From Streptomyces sp. MST-110588 (GTDB taxonomy: Bacteria; Actinomycetota; Actinomycetes; Streptomycetales; Streptomycetaceae), in contig NZ_CP074380.1 of assembly GCF_022695595.1 (NCBI RefSeq), positions 6,516,001 to 6,580,000 on the forward strand: a stretch of 64,000 nucleotides of DNA, in the 5' to 3' direction. The notes below the pieces were generated by a model. The model made no database searches, was not told the DNA's origin, and saw nothing but the letters and a program-made list of their open reading frames with translations. This document shows positions 52,779 through 64,000 of the stretch, one piece after another (position 1 is the first letter of the stretch; every line of letters begins with the position of its first letter). The translations under genes and the position numbers were made by a program.

Positions 52779-53513
52779 ATGGATACGCGTACGAAGCGCG
52801 ACCGGGAGCGGCTTTCACGGGACGGCCGGCTCACCGTGCTCGGCGAGTCGGCCTGGGGCACGGCGGGCGTCTACATCGTCTTCGTGCTCGCGGGAGCGGG
52901 AGCCGGCCGGCTCATCGGCATCCTGGCCGACTGGCTCGTGACGCTGCCCTCGGCGCCGTTGCGGGGGCCGGCCGAGCTCGTGGCCTCGATTCCCGGTGTG
53001 CTGCCGCCCGTCGCGGGCGCGGTGGCGGGGCTGGCCCTCGGGCTCGTCGCCCAGCACGACCAACTGGTGACCCGCCTGTCCGATGAGCATGTCGTGTTCC
53101 TGCGCAAGGGCCGGGAGCGGGAGTTCTCGCGGGACGCCGTCGCCGCCGTGTTCCGGGACGGCAAGCAACTGGTCCTGCTCGGTCATGACGGTGGCGAACT
53201 CACCCGGCAGGAGTGCGGCCTGGACGTCGGCCGTGTTGCCGACGCCTTCGCCGGACACGGGTACGTATGGGTGGAGGCCGATCCGTATGAGAACGAGTTC
53301 CGCCGCTGGGTTCCAGGCACCCCCGGGCTTCCGAAGGGTGCGGACGCCCTCCTCAAGGCCCGCCAGGGGGCGCTGGAGAAGAAGGGTTTCTCCGATGACG
53401 AGGTTCAGGAGCTCCGTGAGGAACTGGCCCGTCTCGGCGTCGTCGTGAAGGACGGGAAACGGCGTCAGTACTGGAGAACCGTCCGGCGGGCAGAGCCGGA
53501 AGGGCGGGATTGA
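52779..53513 (+). CDS. membrane-associated protein, YqeB-like
   Basis: 244 residues from ATG 52779 (GAGGGGG upstream). Two membrane segments in the first 110 residues (TAGVYIVFVLAGAGAGRLIGIL and LPPVAGAVAGLALGLVAQHD); then a soluble domain (HVVFLRKGREREFSRDAVAAVFRDGKQLVLLGHDGGEL; YVWVEADPYENEFRRWVPGTPGLPKGADALLKARQGAL) ending in an acidic helix. Length and layout fit the YqeB family of Bacillus and Streptomyces, whose function is unknown. Divergent TetR regulator with a strong operator implies ligand-induced expression, perhaps under membrane stress. Confidence 0.75.
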   Translation: MDTRTKRDRERLSRDGRLTVLGESAWGTAGVYIVFVLAGAGAGRLIGILADWLVTLPSAPLRGPAELVASIPGVLPPVAGAVAGLALGLVAQHDQLVTRLSDEHVVFLRKGREREFSRDAVAAVFRDGKQLVLLGHDGGELTRQECGLDVGRVADAFAGHGYVWVEADPYENEFRRWVPGTPGLPKGADALLKARQGALEKKGFSDDEVQELREELARLGVVVKDGKRRQYWRTVRRAEPEGRD

Positions 53514-53630
53514 CGGAAATGGCGGGAATGACGGTGACGCGGGACCGTACGGCGGGGAGGCCGGGGCCTGCTCGGTGAGACCGGGCTCCTGCGGCCGGTT
53601 CACGGCCGCAGCAGCCCGGCCGGAGCGTGC

Positions 53631-53663
53631 GGACGCCCGCGAGTACGCAACTCGCGGGCGTCC
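53631..53663. terminator. bidirectional terminator between YqeB-like gene and icd
   Basis: Perfect 14-base arms GGACGCCCGCGAGT (53631-53644) and ACTCGCGGGCGTCC (53650-53663), 5-base loop, between convergent genes. Confidence 0.92.
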
Positions 53664-53686
53664 GTTCGCGTATGAGCGTCAGGCCG

Positions 53687-57164
<3,478 letters not shown>

Positions 57165-57779
57165 GGGTGCCTTGCCGGTGGTGATGGAGAGAGTTGGAGA
57201 AGTGGGGGAAGTGGGGGAAGTGGGGGAAGTGGGGGGAATCGGAAGAATCGGGGATGTGCAGGGGCTGGGGTCGGCGTCGTGGGTGGCTGTGGGGAGGGCC
57301 GGGTGCGGGCGGCGGCGGGCGACGGCACAGGTCGCCCTGGCCGCGCGCCCTGGAGGCGCCGACTTGCGCTTGGGAACCAGCAGTACGGCTCCGGGCCCCG
57401 CGGCCGTCAGGGCGGCGGCCTCCGCCACGCTCGGTGTCCCCACGGCGTCCGCCGCCGCCCGGGAGGGATGGGGAACGCCCACCTTGGCCAGCGCCCCTGC
57501 CCCGTACGACCGCAGCGGCACCCCCAGCCGCGCCGCCGCCGCGACCAGGCCCGGCTCCGCCGCCTTGCCCTCCACCGTCGCCAGCACGGCGACCGAGCCC
57601 GGCGTCAGACCCGCCGCCGCGAGCGTCTCCTCGACCAGGCCCAGCACCTCCGCCGCTGACACGCCCCGGCCGGCCCCGACCCCGACCGCGACCTCGGCCT
57701 CGGCCTCGGCCTCGGGACCGGTCTCCGCGGAGCCCCCGGATCCTGCCGCGGCCCCGGCACCGTACGGGCCGGACCTCAC
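57165..57779 (-). CDS. CbiG C-domain-like cobalamin protein, in frame with cobC
   Basis: GTG 57779 opens a frame whose first ~150 residues form a CbiG_C/CobE-like domain: VAVGVGAGRGVSAAEVLGLVEETLAAAG, VAVLATVEGKAAEPGLVAAAARLGVPLRSYGAGAL, PSVAEAAALTAAGPGAVLLVPKRKSA. In cobalamin synthesis CbiG acts in ring contraction (anaerobic route) and CobE is a related aerobic-route protein. No stop codon follows before cobC; a Pro/Thr/Ser linker coded by 9-bp repeats leads straight into the CobC start. The end given (57165) is only the point where cobC begins. N-terminal ~30 residues are low-complexity, so the start is approximate. Confidence 0.75.
57201..57236. repeat. 9-bp tandem repeat linking the CbiG-like domain to CobC
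   Basis: Four units of AGTGGGGGA (last one ends in G) at 57201, 57210, 57219 and 57228, read on the minus strand as Ser-Pro-Thr repeats. In about 57165-57300 I see none of TCA, CTA or TTA on the plus strand, so no minus-strand frame has a stop here. Confidence 0.9.
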
Positions 57780-57928
57780 GGCCGGAACCCCGCCGGCCCC
57801 CGGTACCGGACATGCGGAACCGCCGGACGGTCAGTAAGCAGGTGACAGGGGAGCCGGGACCCGGGCCACGGGAAACGGCATCCGGACCGCGGGACAAAGG
57901 ATCCGGACCACGGGAAGGAGGTGGGAGC

Positions 57929-58654
57929 GTGCCGGTGGCCATCGCACTGGGCGCGTTCTTGATGACGCTCTTCGGCGGCTGGGTCGCCCATCGCGTCACC
58001 GACCGCAGGCATCTGATCCTGGGCCTGGCCGGCGGGCTGATGCTGGGCGTGGTGGGCCTGGACCTGCTGCCCGAGGCGCTGGACGCCGCCGGGCAGACCG
58101 TCTTCGGCGTGCCCGCCGCGCTGCTCTGCTTCGTCCTGGGCTTCCTGGCCGCGCACGCGCTGGAACGGCTGCTGGCCGTCCGCAAGGCCGCCCACGGCAT
58201 GGACCCGCACCAACGGGCGCCGCAGGTCGGGCTGACGGCGGCGGTCGCGCTGGTGGTGCACAGCATGATGGACGGCTTCGCGATCGGTCTGTCCTACCAG
58301 GTGGGCCGGGACATGGCGGTGGCGGTGGCGCTCGCCGTCATCGCCCACGACTTCGCGGACGGCTTCAACACGTACACGATCACCAGCCTGTACGGGAACG
58401 CCCGGCACCGGGCGCTGCTGATGCTCGGCGCGGACGCGCTGGCGCCGGTCGCCGGTGCCGCCGCGACCCTGCTGTTCACCCTTCCGGAGCAGCCACTCGG
58501 CCTCTACCTGGGTTTCTTCGGCGGGGTGCTGCTCTACCTGGCGACCTCCGACATCCTGCCGGAGGCCCACCACGACCATCCGGCGCTGTCCACGCTGGGC
58601 TGCACGGCGGCAGGCGTGGGCTTCATATGGCTGGTGGTCGGCTTCTCCGAGTGA
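57929..58654 (+). CDS. ZIP-family metal transporter
   Basis: 241 residues from GTG 57929, preceded by AAGGAGGTG. About eight membrane segments; metal-site signatures VVHSMMDGFAIGLSYQVG (helix IV type, HSxxDG) and VIAHDFADGFNTYTI (helix V, HDxxDG), plus TSDILPEAHHDH. Moves Zn, Fe or other divalent ions into the cytoplasm. Set among cobalamin genes, so cobalt uptake is a tempting but unproven guess. Divergent from the CbiG-like gene by 149 bases. Confidence 0.9.
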   Translation: MPVAIALGAFLMTLFGGWVAHRVTDRRHLILGLAGGLMLGVVGLDLLPEALDAAGQTVFGVPAALLCFVLGFLAAHALERLLAVRKAAHGMDPHQRAPQVGLTAAVALVVHSMMDGFAIGLSYQVGRDMAVAVALAVIAHDFADGFNTYTITSLYGNARHRALLMLGADALAPVAGAAATLLFTLPEQPLGLYLGFFGGVLLYLATSDILPEAHHDHPALSTLGCTAAGVGFIWLVVGFSE

Positions 58655-58751
58655 GGTGTACGAGTACGCGTACGCGCCGGGTCGGCCGCATGAGCCGTAC
58701 GAGGCGCGTGAGCCGTACGAGCCGGATGGGCCGGGCCGGCCGTCGGCCCGG

Positions 58752-60275
58752 TCACGCACGGCGGGTTCCCGGCGTTCCAGCGGTTCCCGGCGTCCCGACG
58801 GCTCGGGCGCCGGCCACCAGCCGCCACGCCAGGGACGGTTCGGCGGCCCAGTGGACGTGCAGGTACGAGGCGTGCACGCCGCCGCGTACGAATCCCTCGA
58901 CCCCGCGCCGTGGATGTGTCACGCCCCAGGCGGGCCGCTCACCCGCGCCCGGCTCCAGCACCGTCCGGTGGAACTCGTGCCCGCGCACCCGCGTCCCGGC
59001 CACGGCCAGCGCGCTGTCGTGCAGGGCCACCGCCTCCCGGTAGCCGAGCGTGAGCCGGTCGGACATCCGGGCCTCGGCCGGGAGCACCCCGCACATGGGC
59101 TTGCCGTCCAGCGACCGGGACAGGTACAGCAGCCCCGCGCACTCGGCGGCGACCGGCGCCCCCGACTCCGCCAGGGCCGCCACGGCCGCGCGCAGCGGCT
59201 CGTTCGCGGACAGCTCCGGCGCGTACACCTCGGGGAAGCCGCCGCCGATCACCAGCGCACGGGTGCCGGCCGGCAGCCGCTCGTCGCGCAGCGGGTCGAA
59301 CACGGCCACCTCCGCGCCGGCGGCGGTCAGCAGTTCGGCGTGCTCGGCGTAGGAGAAGGTGAACGCGGCACCGCCCGCCACGGCGATCACCGGCTTGTCC
59401 GCGCCGGGGTCCGGGCCCGTCCCATATGCGCCGGGGTCCGTCTGATCCATGACGGGGTGCCCGTCCCTGCCCCGGTCCCCGGCGCTCGGCGGCGCCGGGT
59501 CCCAGGCCGGGCCGGTCAGCGGGGGAGCGCTGCGGGCCAGCGACAGCAGCGCCTCCAGGTCGCAGCCTTCGCGGACCTGCTCGGCCAGGGCCCGTACGGA
59601 CTCCACGGCCTCCGCCTGCCGCTCGGCGACCGGGACCAGGCCCAGGTGCCGGGAGGGCGTACGGACCTGGCGGGCACGCCGCAGCGCCCCCAGGACCGGG
59701 ACGCCCGAGGCGTCCAGCGCCTCCCGCAGCAGCTCCTCGTGCCGGTCCGAGCCGACCTTGTTCAAGATCACTCCGGCCAGCCGTACCTCCGGGTCCCAGG
59801 ACGCGAAGCCGTGCACCAGCGCCGCCACCGACCGCGACTGCGAGGAGGCGTCCACGACCAGGACCACCGGCGCCCGCAGCAGCTTGGCGACCTGCGCGGT
59901 GGACCCCAGCTCGCCCTGCCCCGCGGCCCCGTCGTACAGCCCCATCACGCCCTCGACGACCGCCAGGTCCGCGCCCGCCGCGCCGTGCAGGAACAGCGGG
60001 GCGACGCGGCCGGGACCGCACAGGTAGGCGTCCAGGTTGCGCCCGGGGCGGCCGGTGGCCAGGGAGTGGTAACCCGGGTCGATGTAGTCGGGGCCCACCT
60101 TGTGCGGGGAGACCGCCAGGCCCAGGCGGGCGAAGGCGGCCATCAGGCCGGTGGCGACGGTCGTCTTGCCGCTGCCCGAGGAGGGCGCGGCGATGACCAG
60201 CCGCGGCACCGCGACCGCCGCAGCGGCGGCCGAGGACCCCTGGGACGTACCGGGCGCGCCGGATGCAGTGCTCAA
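58752..60275 (-). CDS. cobB: cobyrinate a,c-diamide synthase
   Basis: ATP- and glutamine-dependent amidase acting on the a and c side chains of (hydrogeno)cobyrinate. 507 residues from TTG 60275, which has AGGTGG seven bases upstream. P-loop in IAAPSSGSGKTTVATGLMAAF, KVGPDYIDPGYH, VVEGVMGLYDG, and class I glutamine amidotransferase triad Cys in PVAAECAGLLYLSRSL and His in VHASYLHVHW. The frame also runs upstream through tandem repeats containing in-frame GTG codons, so the start is not certain. A ~30-residue Asp/Pro/Gly insert (RDGHPVMDQTDPGAYGTGPD) sits between domains. Confidence 0.92.
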   Translation of the reverse strand: MSTASGAPGTSQGSSAAAAAVAVPRLVIAAPSSGSGKTTVATGLMAAFARLGLAVSPHKVGPDYIDPGYHSLATGRPGRNLDAYLCGPGRVAPLFLHGAAGADLAVVEGVMGLYDGAAGQGELGSTAQVAKLLRAPVVLVVDASSQSRSVAALVHGFASWDPEVRLAGVILNKVGSDRHEELLREALDASGVPVLGALRRARQVRTPSRHLGLVPVAERQAEAVESVRALAEQVREGCDLEALLSLARSAPPLTGPAWDPAPPSAGDRGRDGHPVMDQTDPGAYGTGPDPGADKPVIAVAGGAAFTFSYAEHAELLTAAGAEVAVFDPLRDERLPAGTRALVIGGGFPEVYAPELSANEPLRAAVAALAESGAPVAAECAGLLYLSRSLDGKPMCGVLPAEARMSDRLTLGYREAVALHDSALAVAGTRVRGHEFHRTVLEPGAGERPAWGVTHPRRGVEGFVRGGVHASYLHVHWAAEPSLAWRLVAGARAVGTPGTAGTPGTRRA

Positions 60276-60280
60276 GAAAC

Positions 60281-60387
60281 GCCCACCTGAGCCGTACGAG
60301 GACACACGCCCACCTGAGCCGTACGAGGACACACGCCCACCTGAGCCGTACGAGAACACACGCTGACCTGAGCCGCAGGAGAAGGAG
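60281..60387. repeat. 27-bp tandem repeat in the cobO-cobB junction
   Basis: Three near-identical 27-base units (60281-60307, 60308-60334, 60335-60361) and a degenerate fourth. Read on the minus strand each contains CCTCGTACGGCTCAGGTGGG, with an SD-like AGGTGG and a GTG codon in the cobB frame. Units are nine codons long. Confidence 0.92.
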
Positions 60388-60390
60388 CGC

Positions 60391-60987
60391 TCACCACTCG
60401 ATGCCCCGCTGGCCCTTCTGGCCCGTGTCCATCGGGTGCTTGACCTTGGACATGTCGGTGACCAGGTCGGCGAAGTCGACCAGCTCCTGCGGGGCGTTGC
60501 GGCCCGTGATGACCACGTGCTGGGTCCCCGGGCGGTCCCGCAGCACCGAGACGACCTCGCTCGCGTCCACCCAGCCCCAGTGCATCGGGTAGGCGAACTC
60601 GTCCAGTACGTACAGCTTGTACGTCTCGGCGGCGAGGTCCCGTTTGACCTGCTCCCAGCCCTCGCGCGCCGCCTCCTCACTGGAGGCCAGGTCGCGCTGC
60701 ACCCAGGACCAGCCCTCGCCCATCTTGTGCCAGGCGACGGTGCCGCCCTCGCCGGAGTCGCCCAGGACGCGCAGCGCCCGCTCCTCGCCGACCTTCCACT
60801 TCGCCGACTTCACGAACTGGAACACCCCGACCGGCCAGCCCTGGTTCCAGGCCCGCAGCGCCAGCCCGAAGGCGGCGGTGGACTTGCCCTTGCCGACGCC
60901 GGTGTGGACCAGGACCAGCGGGCGGTTGCGCCGCTGGCGCGTGGTGAGCCCGTCGTCCGGTACGACGGACGGCTGTCCCTGTGGCAT
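60391..60987 (-). CDS. cobO: cob(I)yrinic acid a,c-diamide adenosyltransferase
   Basis: Transfers the 5'-deoxyadenosyl group from ATP to the corrinoid cobalt. 198 residues, full length. P-loop in LVLVHTGVGKGKSTAAFGLALRAW, then VGVFQFVKSAKWKVGEERAL, LYVLDEFAYPMHWGWVD and VVITGRNAPQELVDFADLVTDM. Its ATG overlaps the stop of the chelatase gene by one base (TAATG), showing translational coupling. Confidence 0.96.
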   Translation of the reverse strand: MPQGQPSVVPDDGLTTRQRRNRPLVLVHTGVGKGKSTAAFGLALRAWNQGWPVGVFQFVKSAKWKVGEERALRVLGDSGEGGTVAWHKMGEGWSWVQRDLASSEEAAREGWEQVKRDLAAETYKLYVLDEFAYPMHWGWVDASEVVSVLRDRPGTQHVVITGRNAPQELVDFADLVTDMSKVKHPMDTGQKGQRGIEW

Positions 60988-63281
60988 TACGCGACCCTCC
61001 GGGTGTCTTGAGCGTTCCGTACATGCGCTGCGTTGCGTGCGTGCTCTGCGGTACGTGCGTGCGCTGCGTTCGTTGTGTGTTCCACGTTGCGTGCGTGTTC
61101 CGCGTGCCGTGTCCGGCGGGTCCGCGACGCCTCCGGGCCGCGGTGTGCGTCGCGTACGTCGCGGACCTGCCGTACGTCCCGTACGAGCGCCGAGACGCTG
61201 TCCGCGCGCAGTTCCTCCAGCGTGACGGCGGTGGCCCCCAGGTCGCGGGCCAGTTCGCCCGCGAGCCCGAGCCGTACCGGCCCGCTCTCGCAGTCCACGA
61301 CCACCGACGCGACACCGTCCCCGGCCAGCAGCCGGGCCGCCCGCGAGGACCGCTGGAGCGGCTCCCGGCCGCCGGTCGCCCGGCCGTCGGTGACGACCAC
61401 CAGCAGCGGGCGGCGCGAGGGGTCCCGCATCCGCTCGACCCGCAGCACCTCGTGGGCCTTGAGCAGGCCCTCGGACAGCGGCGTACGGCCGCCGGTGGGC
61501 AGCTTCTCCAGCCGGGCCGCGCCCGCCTCCACCGATGAGGTCGGCGGCAGCGTCAGCTCCGCACCCGTACCGCGGAAGGTGATCAGCCCGACCTTGTCGC
61601 GCCGCTGGTAGGCGTCCAGGAGCAGCGAGAGCACCGCGCCCTTGACCGCGCTCATGCGCTGCCGCGCGGCCATCGACCCGGAGGCGTCCACGACGAAGAG
61701 GACGAGGTTGCCCTCGCGGCCCTCGCGCACCGCCTCGCGCAGATCGTCCCGGCGCAGGACCAGGCCGCTGCCGGCCCGTCCGCGCGCCCGCTGGTGCGGG
61801 GCGGCGGCCTGGACGGTGGCCGCCAGGTGCAGTTTGCCCAGCGCGCCCCGGGGGCGGCGGGCGCCGGTGGTGCGGCCGTGTGCCGTACGGGCCCGGGAGC
61901 GGCGGCCGTCGGCGCCCTCGCCCAGGCCCGGCACGTCCAGCCGCCGGGTCCTGAACGGCTCGGCCGCGCCGACGGCGGCCTTCTCACCGCCCCGGCCGTC
62001 CTGGCTGTCCGCGCCGGCCTGGCCGGCGTCCTCGGGGCGGCCGGAGCGGGCCTGCGGGCCATCCGGCGCCGGAGCGCGGTCGGGCCCGGACGCGGGCGGC
62101 TGTTCGGGGAGCTGCGGCCGGTCGTGCGGGGGCCGCGCATCCTCGCCGGGTGCCCCGTCCGTACCGCCGTCACCGTCCTGCGGCGGCTGTCCGCCGCCCG
62201 GTCCGCCGGGCCCGTCCGGACCGTCGCCGTCCGGGTCCGGCTCCGGGCCGTCGTCCTCGTCCTGGTCCGCGGCGAACTCCTCCAGCGTCCGGTCGAGCTT
62301 GTCCTCGTCCAGGCCGGGGGCGTCGAAGGGATTGCGCCGGCGGCGGTGCGGGAGGGCCAGCAGCGCGGCCTGCCGTACGTCCTCCTCGCGGACCTCCGTA
62401 CGGCCCGCCCACGCCGCCAGCGCGCAGGCGGTGCGCGCCATCACGATGTCGGCGCGCATGCCGTCCACCTCGAACGCGGCACAGACCGCGGCGATCTGAC
62501 GCAGCGCGGCGTCGCCGAGCACCACGGACGGCAGCAGGGCGCGGGCGGCGGCGATACGGTCCCGCAGCGCCTCTTCCTCCGTGGCCCAGCGCGCGGCGAA
62601 GCCGGCCGGGTCGGCGTCGTAGTCCAGCCGGCGCCGTACGACCTGGACCCGCTGGTCCGGCTCGCGGGAGGCCGCGACCTCCACCGTCAGGCCGAAGCGG
62701 TCCAGCAACTGCGGGCGCAGCTCACCCTCTTCGGGGTTCATCGTCCCCACCAGCAGGAAGCGCGCCGCGTGCCGTACGGAGACGCCTTCGCGCTCCACGT
62801 AGGAGGCGCCCATGGCGGCGGCGTCCAACAAGGAGTCCACGAGGTGGTCATGGAGCAGATTGACCTCGTCGACGTACAGCACGCCGCGGTGCGCTTCCGC
62901 CAGCAGGCCCGGCTCGAAGGCCTTCACGCCCTCCGACAGCGCTCGCTCGATGTCCAGCGCGCCGACGAGCCGGTCCTCGGACGCGCCGATGGGGAGTTCG
63001 ACCATTTTGGCGGGGCGCTCGACGCCGGCACCTGTCTGCTCGTGCGGCCCGTCCGGGCAGCCAGGGTCCGGCGCGGCCGGGGCGCAGGAGAAACGGCAGC
63101 CGGGCACGACGTCGACGTGCGGCAGCAGCGAGGCGAGCGCCCGGACGGCGGTGCTCTTGGCGGTGCCTTTCTCGCCGCGGACGAGCACGCCGCCCACGGC
63201 CGGTGAGACCGCGTTCAGCAGCAGCGCCAGCCGCAGGTCGTCCATGCCGACGATCGCGGTGAAGGGGTAGGGGTTGGTCAC
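60987..63281 (-). CDS. magnesium/cobalt chelatase with AAA and VWA domains (BchI-BchD type)
   Basis: 764-residue fused chelatase; in cobalamin operons of actinobacteria it is the likely partner of CobN for cobalt insertion. AAA domain about 1-330 (Walker A in [16 protein letters not shown], Walker [14 protein letters not shown], sensor [18 protein letters not shown]), a long acidic Asp/Pro/Gly linker, then a VWA domain about 530-700 with MIDAS motif [16 protein letters not shown]. The last ~60 residues ([25 protein letters not shown]) are a repetitive His/Ala/Arg/Asn tail not usual for the family. Coupled to cobO. Confidence 0.94.
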   Translation of the reverse strand: MTNPYPFTAIVGMDDLRLALLLNAVSPAVGGVLVRGEKGTAKSTAVRALASLLPHVDVVPGCRFSCAPAAPDPGCPDGPHEQTGAGVERPAKMVELPIGASEDRLVGALDIERALSEGVKAFEPGLLAEAHRGVLYVDEVNLLHDHLVDSLLDAAAMGASYVEREGVSVRHAARFLLVGTMNPEEGELRPQLLDRFGLTVEVAASREPDQRVQVVRRRLDYDADPAGFAARWATEEEALRDRIAAARALLPSVVLGDAALRQIAAVCAAFEVDGMRADIVMARTACALAAWAGRTEVREEDVRQAALLALPHRRRRNPFDAPGLDEDKLDRTLEEFAADQDEDDGPEPDPDGDGPDGPGGPGGGQPPQDGDGGTDGAPGEDARPPHDRPQLPEQPPASGPDRAPAPDGPQARSGRPEDAGQAGADSQDGRGGEKAAVGAAEPFRTRRLDVPGLGEGADGRRSRARTAHGRTTGARRPRGALGKLHLAATVQAAAPHQRARGRAGSGLVLRRDDLREAVREGREGNLVLFVVDASGSMAARQRMSAVKGAVLSLLLDAYQRRDKVGLITFRGTGAELTLPPTSSVEAGAARLEKLPTGGRTPLSEGLLKAHEVLRVERMRDPSRRPLLVVVTDGRATGGREPLQRSSRAARLLAGDGVASVVVDCESGPVRLGLAGELARDLGATAVTLEELRADSVSALVRDVRQVRDVRDAHRGPEASRTRRTRHAEHARNVEHTTNAAHARTAEHARNAAHVRNAQDTRRVA

Positions 63282-63453
63282 GTGCCGATCACTCCTTCGA
63301 GTGGCTTGCGAAGACTGCCGGCCGAACTACGGGCGCCGGGGAGCGATCTCGCAGCCTCGGCTCCGCCTGAGCGGAGGTGGTCCACTTCTGCACGAGCAGT
63401 TGGCTGGGCCGCTGCTGTGGTCCCCGCGTCCGCGGGGTTGCCGCCGGGGCCGC
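63282..63453. other. cobQ-chelatase gap with two CRISPR-repeat-like hairpins
   Basis: 172 bases, no gene. Two hairpins with 6-bp stems and 4-base loops start exactly 61 bases apart: CTCCGC-CTGA-GCGGAG followed by GTGGTCC (63361-63383) and GTGGT-CCCCGC-GTCC-GCGGGG (63417-63437). Each matches a different half of the type I-E repeat pattern common in Streptomyces, and 61 bp is the period of such arrays. No cobalamin riboswitch box was recognised. Confidence 0.4.
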
Positions 63454-64000
63454 TCACGGCGCCCCCGGCGGTATGAACGGCAGCCCGTCCGGCACTCCGC
63501 CCTCGATGAGCCGCAGCAGCGCGTCGGTGTCCGCGTGCTCCTCGATCAGGTCGCCGAGGCGGTCCAACTGCTCCTCGCGCAGCGCCGCGAAGCTGGTGTC
63601 GGGAGCGGGCACGAACGCCCGGCCCGCGTCGGCCGCGACCCGCCGCAGGAAGGCCCGCCGGAAGGCGTCGCTCTCCAGCGAGCCGTGCCAGTGCGTGCCC
63701 CACACCACACCGGACCGGCAGCCGTCCAGGGCGGTGCCCGCGCCGTCGGTCAAGAAGGGCTCCGCGCCGTCGACCTCGGCCACGCCGTGGTGGATCTCAT
63801 ACCCCTCGACCGGCTCGCCCAGCGCCCGACCCGTCGGCCGGGCCAGCGTCTTGTCCACCGCGAACCGTACGCGTACGGGCAGCAGCCCCAGCCCCTGGAC
63901 GACCCCGGCCCGGGACTCGACCTCGTCCTCGATGCGCTCGCCCAGCATCTGGTAGCCGCCGCAGATGCCCAGCACCGGGCGGCCCTCGGCGGCCCGCCGC
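63454..64000 (-). CDS. cobQ: cobyric acid synthase CobQ, C-terminal part (5' end outside window)
   Basis: Glutamine amidotransferase domain of cobyric acid synthase, which amidates four carboxylates of adenosylcobyrinate a,c-diamide. The frame is open to the window edge (RAAEGRPVLGICGGYQML), with the nucleophile Cys in GICGGYQ, and the catalytic His region WGTHWHGSLESDAFRR; ends VPDGLPFIPPGAP. About 182 residues of the usual ~500 are in the window. First visible gene of the minus-strand cobQ-chelatase-cobO-cobB group. Confidence 0.94.
   Translation of the reverse strand, partial: RRAAEGRPVLGICGGYQMLGERIEDEVESRAGVVQGLGLLPVRVRFAVDKTLARPTGRALGEPVEGYEIHHGVAEVDGAEPFLTDGAGTALDGCRSGVVWGTHWHGSLESDAFRRAFLRRVAADAGRAFVPAPDTSFAALREEQLDRLGDLIEEHADTDALLRLIEGGVPDGLPFIPPGAP

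Noticed and set aside
63282..63453. Cobalamin riboswitch before the chelatase
   Set aside because: No B12-box-like core or its usual helices found; only GC hairpins.

Overview
The window looks like chromosomal DNA of a Streptomyces or a close relative. The sequence is very GC-rich with G/C at almost every third codon position, and the gene content is typical of that group: a SufS-SufU-SufT iron-sulfur cluster, actinobacterial DapD, TerD and GlsB stress proteins, ectABCD, a class F sortase, many small TetR/AraC/IclR/MocR/WYL regulators, a large monomeric isocitrate dehydrogenase, and an aerobic-type cobalamin cluster. TTA codons are very rare; the two I found lie in small proteins of unknown function.

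Layout. 0-4.6 kb: end of a suf operon (sufS partial, sufU, sufT-like) closed by a perfect hairpin, a VOC protein, an SMR efflux pump with its TetR repressor and a large palindromic operator, and dapD. 4.8-9.7 kb: a small coupled ORF plus a Cys-rich protein with a likely frameshift, an EI24/CysZ-like membrane protein whose repetitive tail overlaps a convergent dapA, and a frameshifted secreted nuclease. 10-13.5 kb: an acidic hypothetical protein, then a trypsin-like protease with a 148-residue partner. 13.5-21 kb: a PhoX-family Tat protein behind an 18-bp tandem repeat, an LLM flavin oxidoreductase, a TTA-containing small ORF, TerD, GlsB, and a class F sortase with a likely wall-protein partner. 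21-30.7 kb: a two-component system, IclR facing an aldehyde dehydrogenase, GNAT, secreted and hypothetical proteins, AraC plus VOC, and a DsbA-family protein. 30.7-39.2 kb: MocR and EamA genes whose start codons overlap head to head, a class V aminotransferase, an S33 hydrolase, an ECF sigma/zinc-finger/maleylpyruvate-isomerase-like fusion, and a DUF475 membrane protein. 39.3-42.8 kb: ectABCD for ectoine and 5-hydroxyectoine. 43-50 kb: an amidohydrolase, and a WYL regulator (frameshifted) facing an MFS pump, a two-domain VOC protein and a Gfo/Idh/MocA oxidoreductase. 50-56 kb: a mobile-element ATPase remnant, a beta-lactamase-like secreted protein, TetR and a YqeB-like protein across a perfect 36-bp palindrome, and icd. 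56-64 kb: cobalamin genes (cobC, a cbiG-type domain, cobB, cobO, a chelatase, cobQ) with a ZIP metal transporter in between.

Two themes cut across the window. First, four genes (near 5.58, 8.91, 20.03 and 45.64 kb) each look intact except for one missing base; at three the loss maps to a G/C homopolymer, so a consensus-sequence artefact should be excluded before calling them pseudogenes. Second, short tandem repeats whose unit is a multiple of three bases sit inside or between coding regions (6.7, 13.9, 57.2 and 60.3 kb) and appear to have created protein tails, linkers or gene fusions. Large palindromic operators at 2.5, 32.2, 46.3 and 52.7 kb mark local regulator-target pairs. No tRNA or rRNA gene, complete IS element or complete CRISPR array was seen.
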